From contig JACPQZ010000052.1 in the NCBI GenBank assembly GCA_016190205.1, forward strand, positions 1 to 21,154: DNA of 21,154 nucleotides, given 5' to 3'. The notes beneath the pieces were generated by a model that made no database searches, had not been told where the DNA came from, and was given only the letters and a program-made list of their open reading frames with translations. A program made the position numbers and the translations under genes. Each line of letters begins with the position of its first letter. Within the stretch, counting starts at the first letter, position 1. This DNA is from Candidatus Omnitrophota bacterium. GTDB taxonomy: Bacteria > Omnitrophota > JACPQZ01. Below are positions 14,643 through 21,154 of this stretch, piece by piece.

Positions 14643-15079
14643 GTCGTCAATTCATCTGAACGATCAAGGATTTCCTCCTGCACGCGTAACATCCGGCTCC
14701 GTCCGGGACCGCGGTCCCTGAACCCGGCAAGGTGGAGGATGCCGTGGACCACATAGCGCCGGACCTCGCGCCGGAAGGGTTCGTGCCAACGCCTCGCATT
14801 CACCCTCGCGCGGTCGAGAGAGATGGCGATATCCCCCACGTGCCCCCGGAGGGCACCCCGCCTTTTTTCTTCATCATAATAAAACGCGAGGCAGTCGGTG
14901 GCTTCATCCCGGCCGTGGAACTTGCGGTTCAAGCTCCGCATCGCCGAGTCGCTTAAGAGCCTGATGGCCACCTCGGCCCGCGGCCGCCCTACACGGCGCA
15001 GGGCGAGCCGCGCTGCGCGGCGAATCTCCTCGAGCGGAAGGCGGATCGTCCGGTGACGGTTTTCAACCTTCACGCGCAT
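14639..15079 (-). CDS. ybeY: Endoribonuclease YbeY
   Basis: Zinc-dependent endoribonuclease acting in 16S rRNA 3'-end maturation and ribosome quality control. The protein has 146 residues, typical. Seen: LNRKFHGRDEATDCLAF (50-66), GDIAIS (82-87) and the metal site HGILHLAGF at 112-120. The usual site is H-x3-H-x5-H; here the ligands are His112 and His116 with Asp122 in the third place, in RDRG. Arg at the end (MRVQEE region) follows the normal pattern. It overlaps the phoH end by 17 bases and the kinase-phosphatase start by four. The phoH-ybeY-dgkA order is common in bacteria and supports the call. Confidence 0.93.
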   Translation of the reverse strand: MRVKVENRHRTIRLPLEEIRRAARLALRRVGRPRAEVAIRLLSDSAMRSLNRKFHGRDEATDCLAFYYDEEKRRGALRGHVGDIAISLDRARVNARRWHEPFRREVRRYVVHGILHLAGFRDRGPGRSRMLRVQEEILDRSDELTT

Positions 15080-16037
15080 TTTTCTTGGAACGCGGCCGTG
15101 TTTTCTTGTATGCGCTGATCACTTCCTGCACCAGGCGATGCCGCACCACGTCCTCGCCGCCAAACTGAACGAAACGGATCCCTTCGATGCCCTTCAATAG
15201 CTTCTGGGCCTCCACGAGTCCGGAGGCCTTGCCGCGGGGCAGATCCACCTGGGTCACGTCTCCTGTGATCACAGCCTTGGAATCAAACCCCAGGCGCGTC
15301 AGGAACATGAGCATCTGCCCCGAGGTCGTGTTCTGGGCTTCGTCCAAGATAATGAAGGAGTCGTTCAAGGTGCGCCCTCGCATAAAGGCGAGAGGCGCCA
15401 CCTCGATGATGCCGCGGTTTAAGAGCTGCTGGACCCGGTCGAACTCCATCATTTCGTACAGGGCGTCGTACAAGGGTCTTAAATAGGGATTGACCTTTTC
15501 CGTGACCGTGCCCGGGAGAAAACCCAGCTGTTCACCCGCCTCCACAGCAGGCCGGGCCAGGATGATGCGGCTGACGATTTGCCTCACGAGCGCCGCGACG
15601 GCCATGGCGATCGCGAGATAAGTTTTTCCCGTCCCGGCCGGGCCTATGCCGAATACCACATCGTGGCGTTTGATCGCCTCGATATACTCCCGCTGCGTCC
15701 GGGTGCGCGGGACGACGTGTTTTCTTTTCGAAGGGACCTCGATGGCCTCGCTGATCTGCCGCCCGAGGTCAAAAGTGCCGTTCTGCTGAAAGAGCACCAG
15801 GGCCTGGGTGATGTCGGTCCGGCTCAAAACCTGGCCCTTCCTCGAGCACTCCAGGAGTTGATGAATGAACTGCTCCGACCGCTCGACCGTATCTTTCTCG
15901 CCCCCGATGGTAAGGGTTTCGCCCCGCCCGATCAAGGTGACACCGAAGGCGCGCGAAATAAGCTTCAGGTGCTCATCGCGCGGCCCAAATAAACGCTGGG
16001 CCTCGCCGGCGTTCTCGATTCGTATGAACTTATTCAT
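15063..16037 (-). CDS. phoH: PhoH family ATPase
   Basis: A cytoplasmic P-loop ATPase of the PhoH (YbeZ-like) family, often encoded beside ybeY and thought to act with it in RNA metabolism. The protein has 324 residues. A KH-like or leader region covers about 1-105. The Walker A motif GPAGTGKT is at 132-139, Walker B FIILDEAQ at 228-235, and the family segment LARPAVEAGEQLGFLPGT at 160-177. The ATG at 16037 has GAGG six bases upstream and overlaps the aspS end by eight bases. The ribosome site borders the CGTCCGT repeat array. Identity is secure; the precise physiological substrate is not known from sequence. Confidence 0.95.
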   Translation of the reverse strand: MNKFIRIENAGEAQRLFGPRDEHLKLISRAFGVTLIGRGETLTIGGEKDTVERSEQFIHQLLECSRKGQVLSRTDITQALVLFQQNGTFDLGRQISEAIEVPSKRKHVVPRTRTQREYIEAIKRHDVVFGIGPAGTGKTYLAIAMAVAALVRQIVSRIILARPAVEAGEQLGFLPGTVTEKVNPYLRPLYDALYEMMEFDRVQQLLNRGIIEVAPLAFMRGRTLNDSFIILDEAQNTTSGQMLMFLTRLGFDSKAVITGDVTQVDLPRGKASGLVEAQKLLKGIEGIRFVQFGGEDVVRHRLVQEVISAYKKTRPRSKKNAREG

Positions 16038-17826
16038 CCCTTTCCTCGTCCGTCGTCCGTCGTCCGTCGTCCCTTTGAAGAATCTTTATGTTTAGCTCCT
16101 TGAGCTGCCTATCGGATACGGTCGCGGGCGCGCCGCTCACGAGACACGTCCCCTTCTGGGTCTTGGGAAATGCGATCGTATCCCGAATCGTCGTCAGATT
16201 GAGCATGAGCATGATGAGGCGGTCAAGGCCGACGGCGATACCCCCGTGCGGCGGCGCCCCGTATTCGAGGGCATTCAACAAAAATGAAAACTGGGCCCGG
16301 GCTTGGACCTCTCCAATCCCCAGCACCTTAAAGACCTTTTCCTGAAGATCCCTCCTGTGAATTCGGATACTGCCTCCGGCCACCTCCGTTCCATTGAGCA
16401 CCAAATCATAGGCGCGCGCGTATACAGACCCTGCATCGTTCTCCACGCGAGCCGCATCAGCTTCCAGAGGGGCCGTGAACGGATGGTGCATAGATACCCA
16501 GCGGCCCTCGTCCTCGCTCCATTCAAAGAGCGGAAACTCCGTTATCCAGACGAAACTATTTTTCGAAGGGATGAGGTCTAACCGGCTTGCCAAATGGCGG
16601 CGCAGCATGTCGGCCAGCATCCTGGCCTTGTGCGGCTTGTCCGCGATAAAAAAGAGGGTTTCTCCGGGCGCGGCCTTCAAACGTCCCGCCAGCCTCTTGA
16701 CCAGGCCCTCCGGGAAAAACTTGGAGATCGGCGACCCCTCATCGCCGGCCCCGGCCTTAAGCCACGCCAGGCCCTGGCCTCCCTGTTCCTTGACCCACTC
16801 GGTCAGACGGTTTAGGTCCTCCCGGCTCAAACGGGGTTTACCCTCCGTGGCAAGGGCGAGAACGACGCCCCCCTGATCCATTACAGCTCGAAAAATCTTG
16901 AGCTCGGTTTCCCGCACCAGGACGCTCACGTCGGCGAGCTCCATTCCAAAACGCATATCGGGCTTGTCCGTTCCGAAGCGAGCCAGGGACTCCGCGTGCT
17001 TAAGGCGCGGGAAAGGGATTTCCAACTTAATCCCCAATAGACTTTGATAAAGCCGGGATACCAACCCCTCGACCACCCGGATAACTTCGTCCTCATCTAC
17101 GAATGACATCTCCAGATCTATCTGGGTGTGCTCCGGCTGGCGGTCGGAGCGAAGGTCCTCGTCCCGAAAGCAGCGGGCGATCTGGAAATACTTCTCGAAG
17201 CCCGAGACCATGAGGACCTGTTTAAACTGCTGGGGAGACTGGGGCAGGGCATAAAAGGTCCCCGGCACGAGCCGCGATGGAACGAGAAAGTCCCGCGCGC
17301 CCTCGGGGGTGCTGCGGGTCAAGACAGGCGTTTCAATCTCTACAAAGCCTTGGGAAGCCAGCCAGTTGCGCGCTTCCAACGTCAGCCGGTGACGAAAGCG
17401 GAGCGTGCGCTGCATGGGCGCCCGCTTCAGATCCACAAACCGGTATGCCAGCCGCACCTCTTCGGAGACCGATGCCGCGGCGTCCAGCTCAAAGGGAAGC
17501 GGCGAGGAGATATTGATGATCTCAAGACGCGCAACGCCTATCTCGATACCGCCTGTCGTCAGACGGGGATTTTCTGTCCCAGCCGGACGCCGCTTCACCT
17601 GGCCCTCCACACCTACAACGTACTCCGGCCTCACCTCCCGCGCGCGCGCATGCAGGGCAGCGTCACCCTCGGGATTAAAAACGAGCTGCGCCATGACCTG
17701 TTCGTCCCTTAAGTCGATGAACAAAAGCCCTCCATGATCCCTCACGGCAGCCACCCAACCCGTCAGGACCACCTGTTGACCCAGCATTTGGGATGTCAGG
17801 GAGCCGCAGGAATGGGTTCTCTTCAT
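16030..17826 (-). CDS. aspS: Aspartyl-tRNA synthetase
   Basis: Class IIb synthetase charging tRNA-Asp. About 598 residues from the ATG at 17826, the normal bacterial length including the GAD insertion domain. Seen: the OB-fold anticodon domain with GWVAAVRDHGGLLFIDLRD (23-41), motif 2 FRDEDLRSDRQPEHTQIDLE, and motif 3 GGIAVGLDRLIMLM. Residue 31 is His in RDHGG, as reported for non-discriminating AspRS that also charges tRNA-Asn. A GTG one codon upstream (17829) is also possible. The ATG overlaps the hisS stop by one base (TGATG). The last 14 residues, RDDGRRTTDEERDE, are encoded mainly by a 7-bp tandem repeat and so are probably not ancestral. Confidence 0.96.
   Translation of the reverse strand: MKRTHSCGSLTSQMLGQQVVLTGWVAAVRDHGGLLFIDLRDEQVMAQLVFNPEGDAALHARAREVRPEYVVGVEGQVKRRPAGTENPRLTTGGIEIGVARLEIINISSPLPFELDAAASVSEEVRLAYRFVDLKRAPMQRTLRFRHRLTLEARNWLASQGFVEIETPVLTRSTPEGARDFLVPSRLVPGTFYALPQSPQQFKQVLMVSGFEKYFQIARCFRDEDLRSDRQPEHTQIDLEMSFVDEDEVIRVVEGLVSRLYQSLLGIKLEIPFPRLKHAESLARFGTDKPDMRFGMELADVSVLVRETELKIFRAVMDQGGVVLALATEGKPRLSREDLNRLTEWVKEQGGQGLAWLKAGAGDEGSPISKFFPEGLVKRLAGRLKAAPGETLFFIADKPHKARMLADMLRRHLASRLDLIPSKNSFVWITEFPLFEWSEDEGRWVSMHHPFTAPLEADAARVENDAGSVYARAYDLVLNGTEVAGGSIRIHRRDLQEKVFKVLGIGEVQARAQFSFLLNALEYGAPPHGGIAVGLDRLIMLMLNLTTIRDTIAFPKTQKGTCLVSGAPATVSDRQLKELNIKILQRDDGRRTTDEERDE
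16047..16072. repeat. CGTCCGT tandem repeat in aspS 3' end
   Basis: CGTCCGT occurs at 16047, 16054 and 16061, with a partial fourth copy to 16072: exact 7-bp tandem units. It encodes most of the AspRS C-terminal tail and lies directly upstream of the phoH ribosome site. It has the same period as the other arrays but a different motif. Confidence 0.9.
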
Positions 17827-19106
17827 CACTGGACCGCCCGCGTGAGATAAGCCACGAGCTCACGTATGGGAAGCTCCTTCTGCTCGCGTGCGACGAGGTC
17901 CTTGACCGTCACCACCTGCCGCTCCATCTCGCGCTCGCCCAGCATCACAACGGAGCGGAGCTTAAGCCGGTCGGCCTCCCGAAGCTGTGACTTAAGACTG
18001 CGGCTGGTTTCAAATGCCATATGACACGGGACGCCGCCCTCCCGCAGCTTACGCACGAAATGAAGTGCGCTCTCCACGCCGCTTTCACCCAGCAACGCGA
18101 CATAAACACCGCCCTTGGCCTCTTCGGCGGCATTTTTTCCGCCTGCCTCCAACGCCAGCATGAGCCGTTCCAGACCTATGGCCATTCCCACTCCCCCCAC
18201 CTGCGGCCCTCCCAAGAGCTCTACCAAACCGTCATAGCGCCCGCCGGCCGCCACAGCATCCTGGGCGCCCAGCCCCTGGGCCACTACCTCAAAAGCGGTC
18301 TTCGTATAATAGTCCAACCCCCTCACAAGACAAGGTTCGATTTGAAAGGCCACGCCGGAAGCCTTGAGACCCTTTTGAACCGTCTCGAAATGGCGGCCGC
18401 AGTCGCAGGCCGCAGTCCGGATGTGTTCCGCAAGTGAAGGCCCCCCCCGGGTCACCTTGCGGCAGCCCTCTTTTTTGCAGTCCAAGATGCGCCACACCCG
18501 CTTGGGGTAACGCCCCCGGCACTCCGGACAGAGCGAGGGGAGATGAGCTTTGAGATACTGGGTGAACAGGGTCACAAAACGGGCCCTGCAGGTCTCGTGT
18601 CCGCAGCCTACACTGTTTAAAAGCAGTGTGAAGCGATCCGCCCCCGCCCCGATGAGAAGGTCTGACAAGAGCGTGATCATTTCGACATCGGCCAGGGGAT
18701 GAGCGCAGCCGATTGCTTCCGCGCTGATCTGATGAAACTGCCTCTGCCTGCCCGCCTGGGGCCTCTCCGTCCTGAACATGGGTCCGATCAAATACAGTTT
18801 CGCGAGGGCCCCCTCGCTATTCATGTGGTGTTCCACATAGGCCCGGCAAACCGATGCGGTAGCCTCCGGCCGGAGGGAAACGCTCGCCCCGCCGCGTTCG
18901 TTAAACGTGTACATCTCCTTTGAAACGATATCCGTCGCCTGACCGATCGCCCGCTCGAAAAGCCCTGTCGCCTCCAGAACGGGTGTCCGGATTTCTTCAA
19001 ATCCGTAAGCCCTTAGGGTGCTGCGGGCCGATTGCTCGACCCGCTCCCACCGCGCTACCTCCCCGGGCAGGATATCCTTCATGCCGCGCACGGTCTTAAT
19101 CTCCAC
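17826..19106 (-). CDS. hisS: Histidyl-tRNA synthetase
   Basis: Class II synthetase charging tRNA-His. From the GTG at 19106 it has 426 residues, the normal bacterial length. Seen: the N-terminal VRGMKDILPGE, motif 2 FRTERPQAGRQRQFHQI, the histidine-binding segment LVRGLDYYTKTAFEV and AAGGRYDGLVELLGG, motif 3 GVGMAIGLERL, and a C-terminal anticodon domain. A Cys-rich insert (CPEC, ILDCKKEGC, CDCG) is seen in a subset of HisRS. The frame is open to 19250, but the 48 extra residues lie antisense-like over the AMMECR1 gene end and match nothing. A strong GGAGG six bases before the GTG fixes the start. The gene overlaps the AMMECR1 end by 11 bases. Confidence 0.96.
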   Translation of the reverse strand: MEIKTVRGMKDILPGEVARWERVEQSARSTLRAYGFEEIRTPVLEATGLFERAIGQATDIVSKEMYTFNERGGASVSLRPEATASVCRAYVEHHMNSEGALAKLYLIGPMFRTERPQAGRQRQFHQISAEAIGCAHPLADVEMITLLSDLLIGAGADRFTLLLNSVGCGHETCRARFVTLFTQYLKAHLPSLCPECRGRYPKRVWRILDCKKEGCRKVTRGGPSLAEHIRTAACDCGRHFETVQKGLKASGVAFQIEPCLVRGLDYYTKTAFEVVAQGLGAQDAVAAGGRYDGLVELLGGPQVGGVGMAIGLERLMLALEAGGKNAAEEAKGGVYVALLGESGVESALHFVRKLREGGVPCHMAFETSRSLKSQLREADRLKLRSVVMLGEREMERQVVTVKDLVAREQKELPIRELVAYLTRAVQ

Positions 19107-19644
19107 CGAAGACCTCCGCCTGAAAGCGCCACAGCCGGGCCCCCTCTCTCCAGGCCCCGGGCTTGAGCCCAGCCTTGAGGGAGACCTGGCGCAGAAATTC
19201 GCGGGGCGAAAAACGATGCTGAACCGCCACCTGGGGAAGGAGGAGTCCACTGGCGGCCCCCTTTCGGATCAAAAGCCCGTCCTCGCCCACCCGGACCTCG
19301 TCGGGTCCATGGATTTCTTCCGGTTCCGAAAGCACAGAAATCTCCATCCTCACTTCATCCAGTTCTGCCAAGGCAAGCTCCGGAAAGCGCGGATCACAAA
19401 ACGCCGCATCTATGGCCACAACAGAAATGAGTTCCCGGAGAGGCCGGTCAGGCTCCACCGCTCCGATGCAACCGCGTAACTCTTCCTTAACGTATAAGCT
19501 CACAAAGACCCCGCGCTTCACGTCCAGCCCGGCCGGCGCAGGTTCCGGCACCGTGTGAGGTTTGCGGAGCAGGCGGCCTTCGATCGCCCCCCGTGCCGAC
19601 TTTAATAGCCATTCCTTTTGCAGCAAAGACAGTTTATGAAACAC
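19096..19644 (-). CDS. AMMECR1 domain protein
   Basis: Member of the AMMECR1 family (AmmeMemoRadiSam system protein A), a conserved protein whose biochemical role is not settled. The signature LRGCIG is at residues 56-61 (from 19644), preceded by GVFVSLYVKEE and followed by DPRFPELALAELDEVRMEISVLSEPEEI, LLIRKGAASGLLLPQVA and a Trp-rich end, all typical. The partners Memo and radical SAM are not in this window. The start is uncertain: GTG at 19644 gives 182 residues and the usual N-terminus, while ATG at 19698 would overlap the upstream gene by 65 bases. No good ribosome site is visible for either. Confidence 0.88.
   Translation of the reverse strand: MFHKLSLLQKEWLLKSARGAIEGRLLRKPHTVPEPAPAGLDVKRGVFVSLYVKEELRGCIGAVEPDRPLRELISVVAIDAAFCDPRFPELALAELDEVRMEISVLSEPEEIHGPDEVRVGEDGLLIRKGAASGLLLPQVAVQHRFSPREFLRQVSLKAGLKPGAWREGARLWRFQAEVFGGD
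19113..19117 (-). promoter_or_regulatory. Ribosome binding site fixing the hisS GTG start
   Basis: GGAGG on the minus strand is six bases before the GTG at 19106. It is the strongest Shine-Dalgarno in the window and selects this start over the much longer open frame. Confidence 0.75.
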
Positions 19645-19954
19645 GGGAGCCGGGCCGAATGTCCCGATCCAACGTGAGGATTCCCAACACGCGATCATCC
19701 TTGGCAGCGAGGAGCATCCCCCGGCTTTCCACCCCGCGTATCAGGGCAGGCTCCAGGTTGCACACGACGATCACCGATTTACCGGTAAGCTCCTCCGCCC
19801 GGTAATGCGGTTTGATTCCGGCCACGATTTCGCGTGTTTCATCTCCGAGGTCCACCGTCAGGAGATAGAGCTTGTCCGCGTTCGGATGGTCCTTGACCGA
19901 TCGAACAGTCGCGACCCGGAGATCCAGCTTTTTAAATTCTTCTAACGTCACCAT
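19634..19954 (-). CDS. tRNA-binding domain protein (MetRS beta / CsaA-like)
   Basis: A 106-residue stand-alone tRNA-binding OB-fold of the EMAP II / MetG C-terminal type. Seen: FKKLDLRVATVRSVKDHPNADKLYLLTVDLG in consecutive segments (7-37), REIVAGI, LTGKSVIVVCNLEPALIRGVESRGMLLAA, and the end ILTLDRDIRPGSRVS, all characteristic. It may serve as a detached MetRS C-terminal domain (in trans with metG elsewhere) or as a CsaA-like chaperone. The MetRS-type pattern fits better, and its place ahead of two synthetases agrees. ATG at 19954; no Shine-Dalgarno seen. It overlaps the next gene's proposed GTG start by 11 bases. Confidence 0.9.
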   Translation of the reverse strand: MVTLEEFKKLDLRVATVRSVKDHPNADKLYLLTVDLGDETREIVAGIKPHYRAEELTGKSVIVVCNLEPALIRGVESRGMLLAAKDDRVLGILTLDRDIRPGSRVS

Positions 19955-19972
19955 TTTTTAACGAATAAATAG

Positions 19973-20084
19973 CCCGGTTCGTACGGCGTACATTACTCCA
20001 AGCGAGCGCGGTCGTACTGCGTCCTGCGCAGGCTAATTCTAACAGCTAGTCTTGCGCGATGCGCAAGGTGCAATGTGCAAAGAG
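19973..20084. repeat. GTACTGC-family repeat and heptads
   Basis: Positions 19973-20024 match 21061-21112 in the same orientation at 45 of 52 bases. Short 7-bp steps follow: CGTAC at 19980 and 19987, TGCG at 20018 and 20025, TGCG at 20053 and 20060, GTGC at 20068 and 20075. This fills most of the 183-bp gap between the tRNA-binding protein gene and the small membrane protein gene. Confidence 0.8.
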
Positions 20085-20099
20085 AATTATTCCCCATAG

Positions 20100-20125
20100 G
20101 GCCAGACACGAATGCGTGTCTGGCC
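20100..20125. repeat. 11-bp-arm palindrome, second copy of GCCAGACA element
   Basis: GGCCAGACACG (20100-20110) and CGTGTCTGGCC (20115-20125) are perfect 11-bp arms with the loop AATG. It lies 12 bases beyond the stop of the minus-strand gene at 20138, so it may act as that gene's terminator, but no U-tract follows. Its inner arms are shared with the palindrome at 12471-12494. Confidence 0.8.
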
Positions 20126-20137
20126 TTGCACTAACGT

Positions 20138-20776
20138 TCAATAAGTGGAGAGGGCCGATCGGTAAATCTTGACCCGTTCCCCCTGCTCGGTAAGCACCAA
20201 AAGGTAATCCCATTCCTCGTGCAGGATCATGCCGCTTAGGACTTCGCCGGATTTTAGATAAAAATCCTGTGATCCGGAAGGCGGACCCTGATTGCTTGCC
20301 TCCGCCTCCTGCGCCAGGCGGGCCTGTTCCGCTTGCTCCGGGAAGAACGGACCGCCGTAGACTTTGTCGACCCCAACGAGTTCCGCCGCATCGTCGGGCA
20401 GTGAAGACTTCAGTTCTCCCCTCATTCCTTTCGTGATGGTTCGCTTCATATCTTCGAAGACCCGCGCCTCCGGACTTTCCGCAGGGGCCTCCGGCCCCTT
20501 CGGGCCGTAGGTCCGGGGGGCACCGGGAATTTTGAGGGCCTCGATCTCATGGATGCCCCTTTCAACATAAATACCAGGCAGCACAAAAAGACCGACGAGC
20601 GACATGCCGATTCCGGCGAGAGAGAGTACCAAAACCCCCGCCCTCGCCGCTCGTCCAGTCAAAAAAAGGATCACGCCCGCGGCCCCGAACACCAAGGCGA
20701 GGATGCCAAAGGGGATGCCCAGCACCTGCACCACAAAGAGAAGCGCCAGGACAAAGCTGGCGAGAGCGAATTTCAT
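20138..20776 (-). CDS. Small membrane protein of unknown function
   Basis: A 212-residue protein not recognised as a named family. Three hydrophobic segments at about 4-19, 21-41 and 46-69 form a compact membrane part. A linker follows that is rich in Pro, Gly, Ala and Glu (about 85-105). Then a probably soluble region ends in YLKSGEVLSGMILHEEWDYLLVLT and GERVKIYRSALSTY. That last stretch resembles short Sm-like beta folds that begin with a Lys-Ser-Gly-Glu turn, but this is only a visual likeness. ATG at 20776. No ribosome site is seen, because the heptad array begins at the start codon. It is a single gene, not packed with its neighbours. Confidence 0.75.
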   Translation of the reverse strand: MKFALASFVLALLFVVQVLGIPFGILALVFGAAGVILFLTGRAARAGVLVLSLAGIGMSLVGLFVLPGIYVERGIHEIEALKIPGAPRTYGPKGPEAPAESPEARVFEDMKRTITKGMRGELKSSLPDDAAELVGVDKVYGGPFFPEQAEQARLAQEAEASNQGPPSGSQDFYLKSGEVLSGMILHEEWDYLLVLTEQGERVKIYRSALSTY

Positions 20777-20949
20777 CGTTGATTCACCGGTTCGTTTATC
20801 GGTGTTCGGTGATCGTTTATCGCACGCTTCAACGAAATAACATCGTTCATTTTTGAATGGTAGATTTTAGATTTTAGATTGTACCTTGTAGATTTCTACC
20901 TCCGGGACCCCCCCAATCTAAAATCAACAATCGTAAATCTAAAATGAAC
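20775..20949. repeat. Heptad arrays upstream of the small membrane protein gene
   Basis: First block: GTTCG/TATCG/GATCG at 20790, 20797, 20804, 20811 and 20818, exact 7-bp steps. Second block: TAGAT at 20861, 20868, 20875 and 20889, with a variant at 20882. Third block: AATC at 20915, 20922, 20929 and 20936, with AATG at 20943; this is the reverse complement of the second. Blocks two and three are separated by about 21 bases including a run of seven C, so they could form a hairpin with 35-base arms. The array fills most of the gap up to the tRNA. Confidence 0.88.
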
Positions 20950-20969
20950 GTCGTACCTACGCGTAAACC

Positions 20970-21042
20970 TGGAGCTGACCGGGATCGAACCGGCGGCCTC
21001 CACAATGCGAATGTGGCGCTCTCCCAGCTGAGCTACAGCCCC
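20970..21042 (-). tRNA. tRNA-Ala (anticodon CGC)
   Basis: A complete 73-base cloverleaf on the minus strand. The acceptor stem GGGGCTG/CAGCTCC has the G3-U70 wobble pair that identifies alanine tRNA, with discriminator A73. D-arm GCTC/GAGC. The anticodon stem CCACA/TGTGG holds loop TTCGCAT with anticodon CGC at 21007-21009 (reads GCG). The T-arm GCCGG/CCGGT has the TTCGATC loop. The 3' CCA is not encoded. It is the rightmost gene, flanked on both sides by heptad-type repeats. Confidence 0.96.
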
Positions 21043-21060
21043 TTTAGAAAGTATAACGTG

Positions 21061-21150
21061 CCCGGATCGTACTGCGTACCTTATTCCATGCGAGCGCGAT
21101 CGTACTGCGTACAGCGTAAAGTGTACTGCGTACTGCGTACTGCGTGAAAG
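21061..21150. repeat. GTACTGC repeat array upstream of tRNA-Ala
   Basis: 21061-21112 is a 45/52 match to 19973-20024. From 21102 on, GTACTGC-type units step by exactly 7 bp at 21102, 21109, 21116, 21123, 21130, 21137 and 21144. The array continues to within a few bases of the window end and lies on the upstream side of the minus-strand tRNA gene, where its promoter should be. No clear promoter was seen. Confidence 0.88.
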
Positions 21151-21154
21151 TTGA

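Noticed and set aside
19107-19250. 48-residue extension of HisRS
   Set aside because: It overlaps the AMMECR1 gene, is low-complexity (Pro, Gly, Arg, Ser), and a strong GGAGG selects the GTG at 19106.

Overview
The window is about 21 kb of bacterial chromosome. It carries 17 protein genes and one tRNA, all on the minus strand, so transcription runs from right to left. The content is mostly housekeeping: four aminoacyl-tRNA synthetase polypeptides (HisRS, AspRS, GlyRS alpha and beta), RecO, YbeY, PhoH, a sigma-70 factor, APRT and PPDK. Around these sit trehalose synthesis (OtsA/OtsB), inositol-phosphate synthase and a CDP-alcohol phosphatidyltransferase. Coding DNA is GC-rich. The gene mix (GlyQ/GlyS with PPDK, DUF502, a DgkA-PAP2 fusion, inositol phosphate synthase) and the odd repeat-filled intergenic DNA would fit an uncultivated Gram-negative-type lineage such as Omnitrophota or a relative. 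That placement is an inference and is not proven by anything here. No mobile element, CRISPR array, rRNA or phage gene was seen.

Layout in transcription order (high to low coordinates): tRNA-Ala(CGC); a small membrane protein of unknown function; a tightly packed operon of tRNA-binding protein, AMMECR1 protein, hisS, aspS, phoH, ybeY, dgkA-PAP2 fusion, DUF502 and recO, whose genes overlap or lie within about 40 bp; a good sigma-70-type promoter driving ino1 and a CDP-alcohol phosphatidyltransferase (a probable inositol-phospholipid module); glyQ-glyS-ppdK; a sigma-70 factor with apt; and otsA-otsB. recO, glyQ, glyS and ppdK are commonly neighbours in other bacteria, so the inositol pair looks like an insertion into that order.

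The most unusual feature is the intergenic DNA. Nearly every gap is filled with degenerate arrays whose motif recurs in exact 7-bp steps. The motif differs from gap to gap (GTGATTC, CCAG-type, CGAA-type, GGCTGAC, GGGACTT, TTTAGAT, GTACTGC, CGTCCGT and others), but the 7-bp step is shared. Many arrays are followed by their own reverse complement, so they could fold into long imperfect hairpins. The 364-bp array between apt and otsA reads B-A-C-D-C'-A'-B'. Arrays touch or enter gene ends: they encode about 20 residues of the GlyQ tail and the AspRS tail, and supply the stop codons of glyQ and otsB. Two separate palindromes share the arms GCCAGACA/TGTCTGGC.

Several starts need care. otsA, apt, the sigma factor, recO and hisS all have spurious upstream extensions, and the better starts are given here. 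The CDP-alcohol phosphatidyltransferase has no ordinary start codon where its family normally begins.
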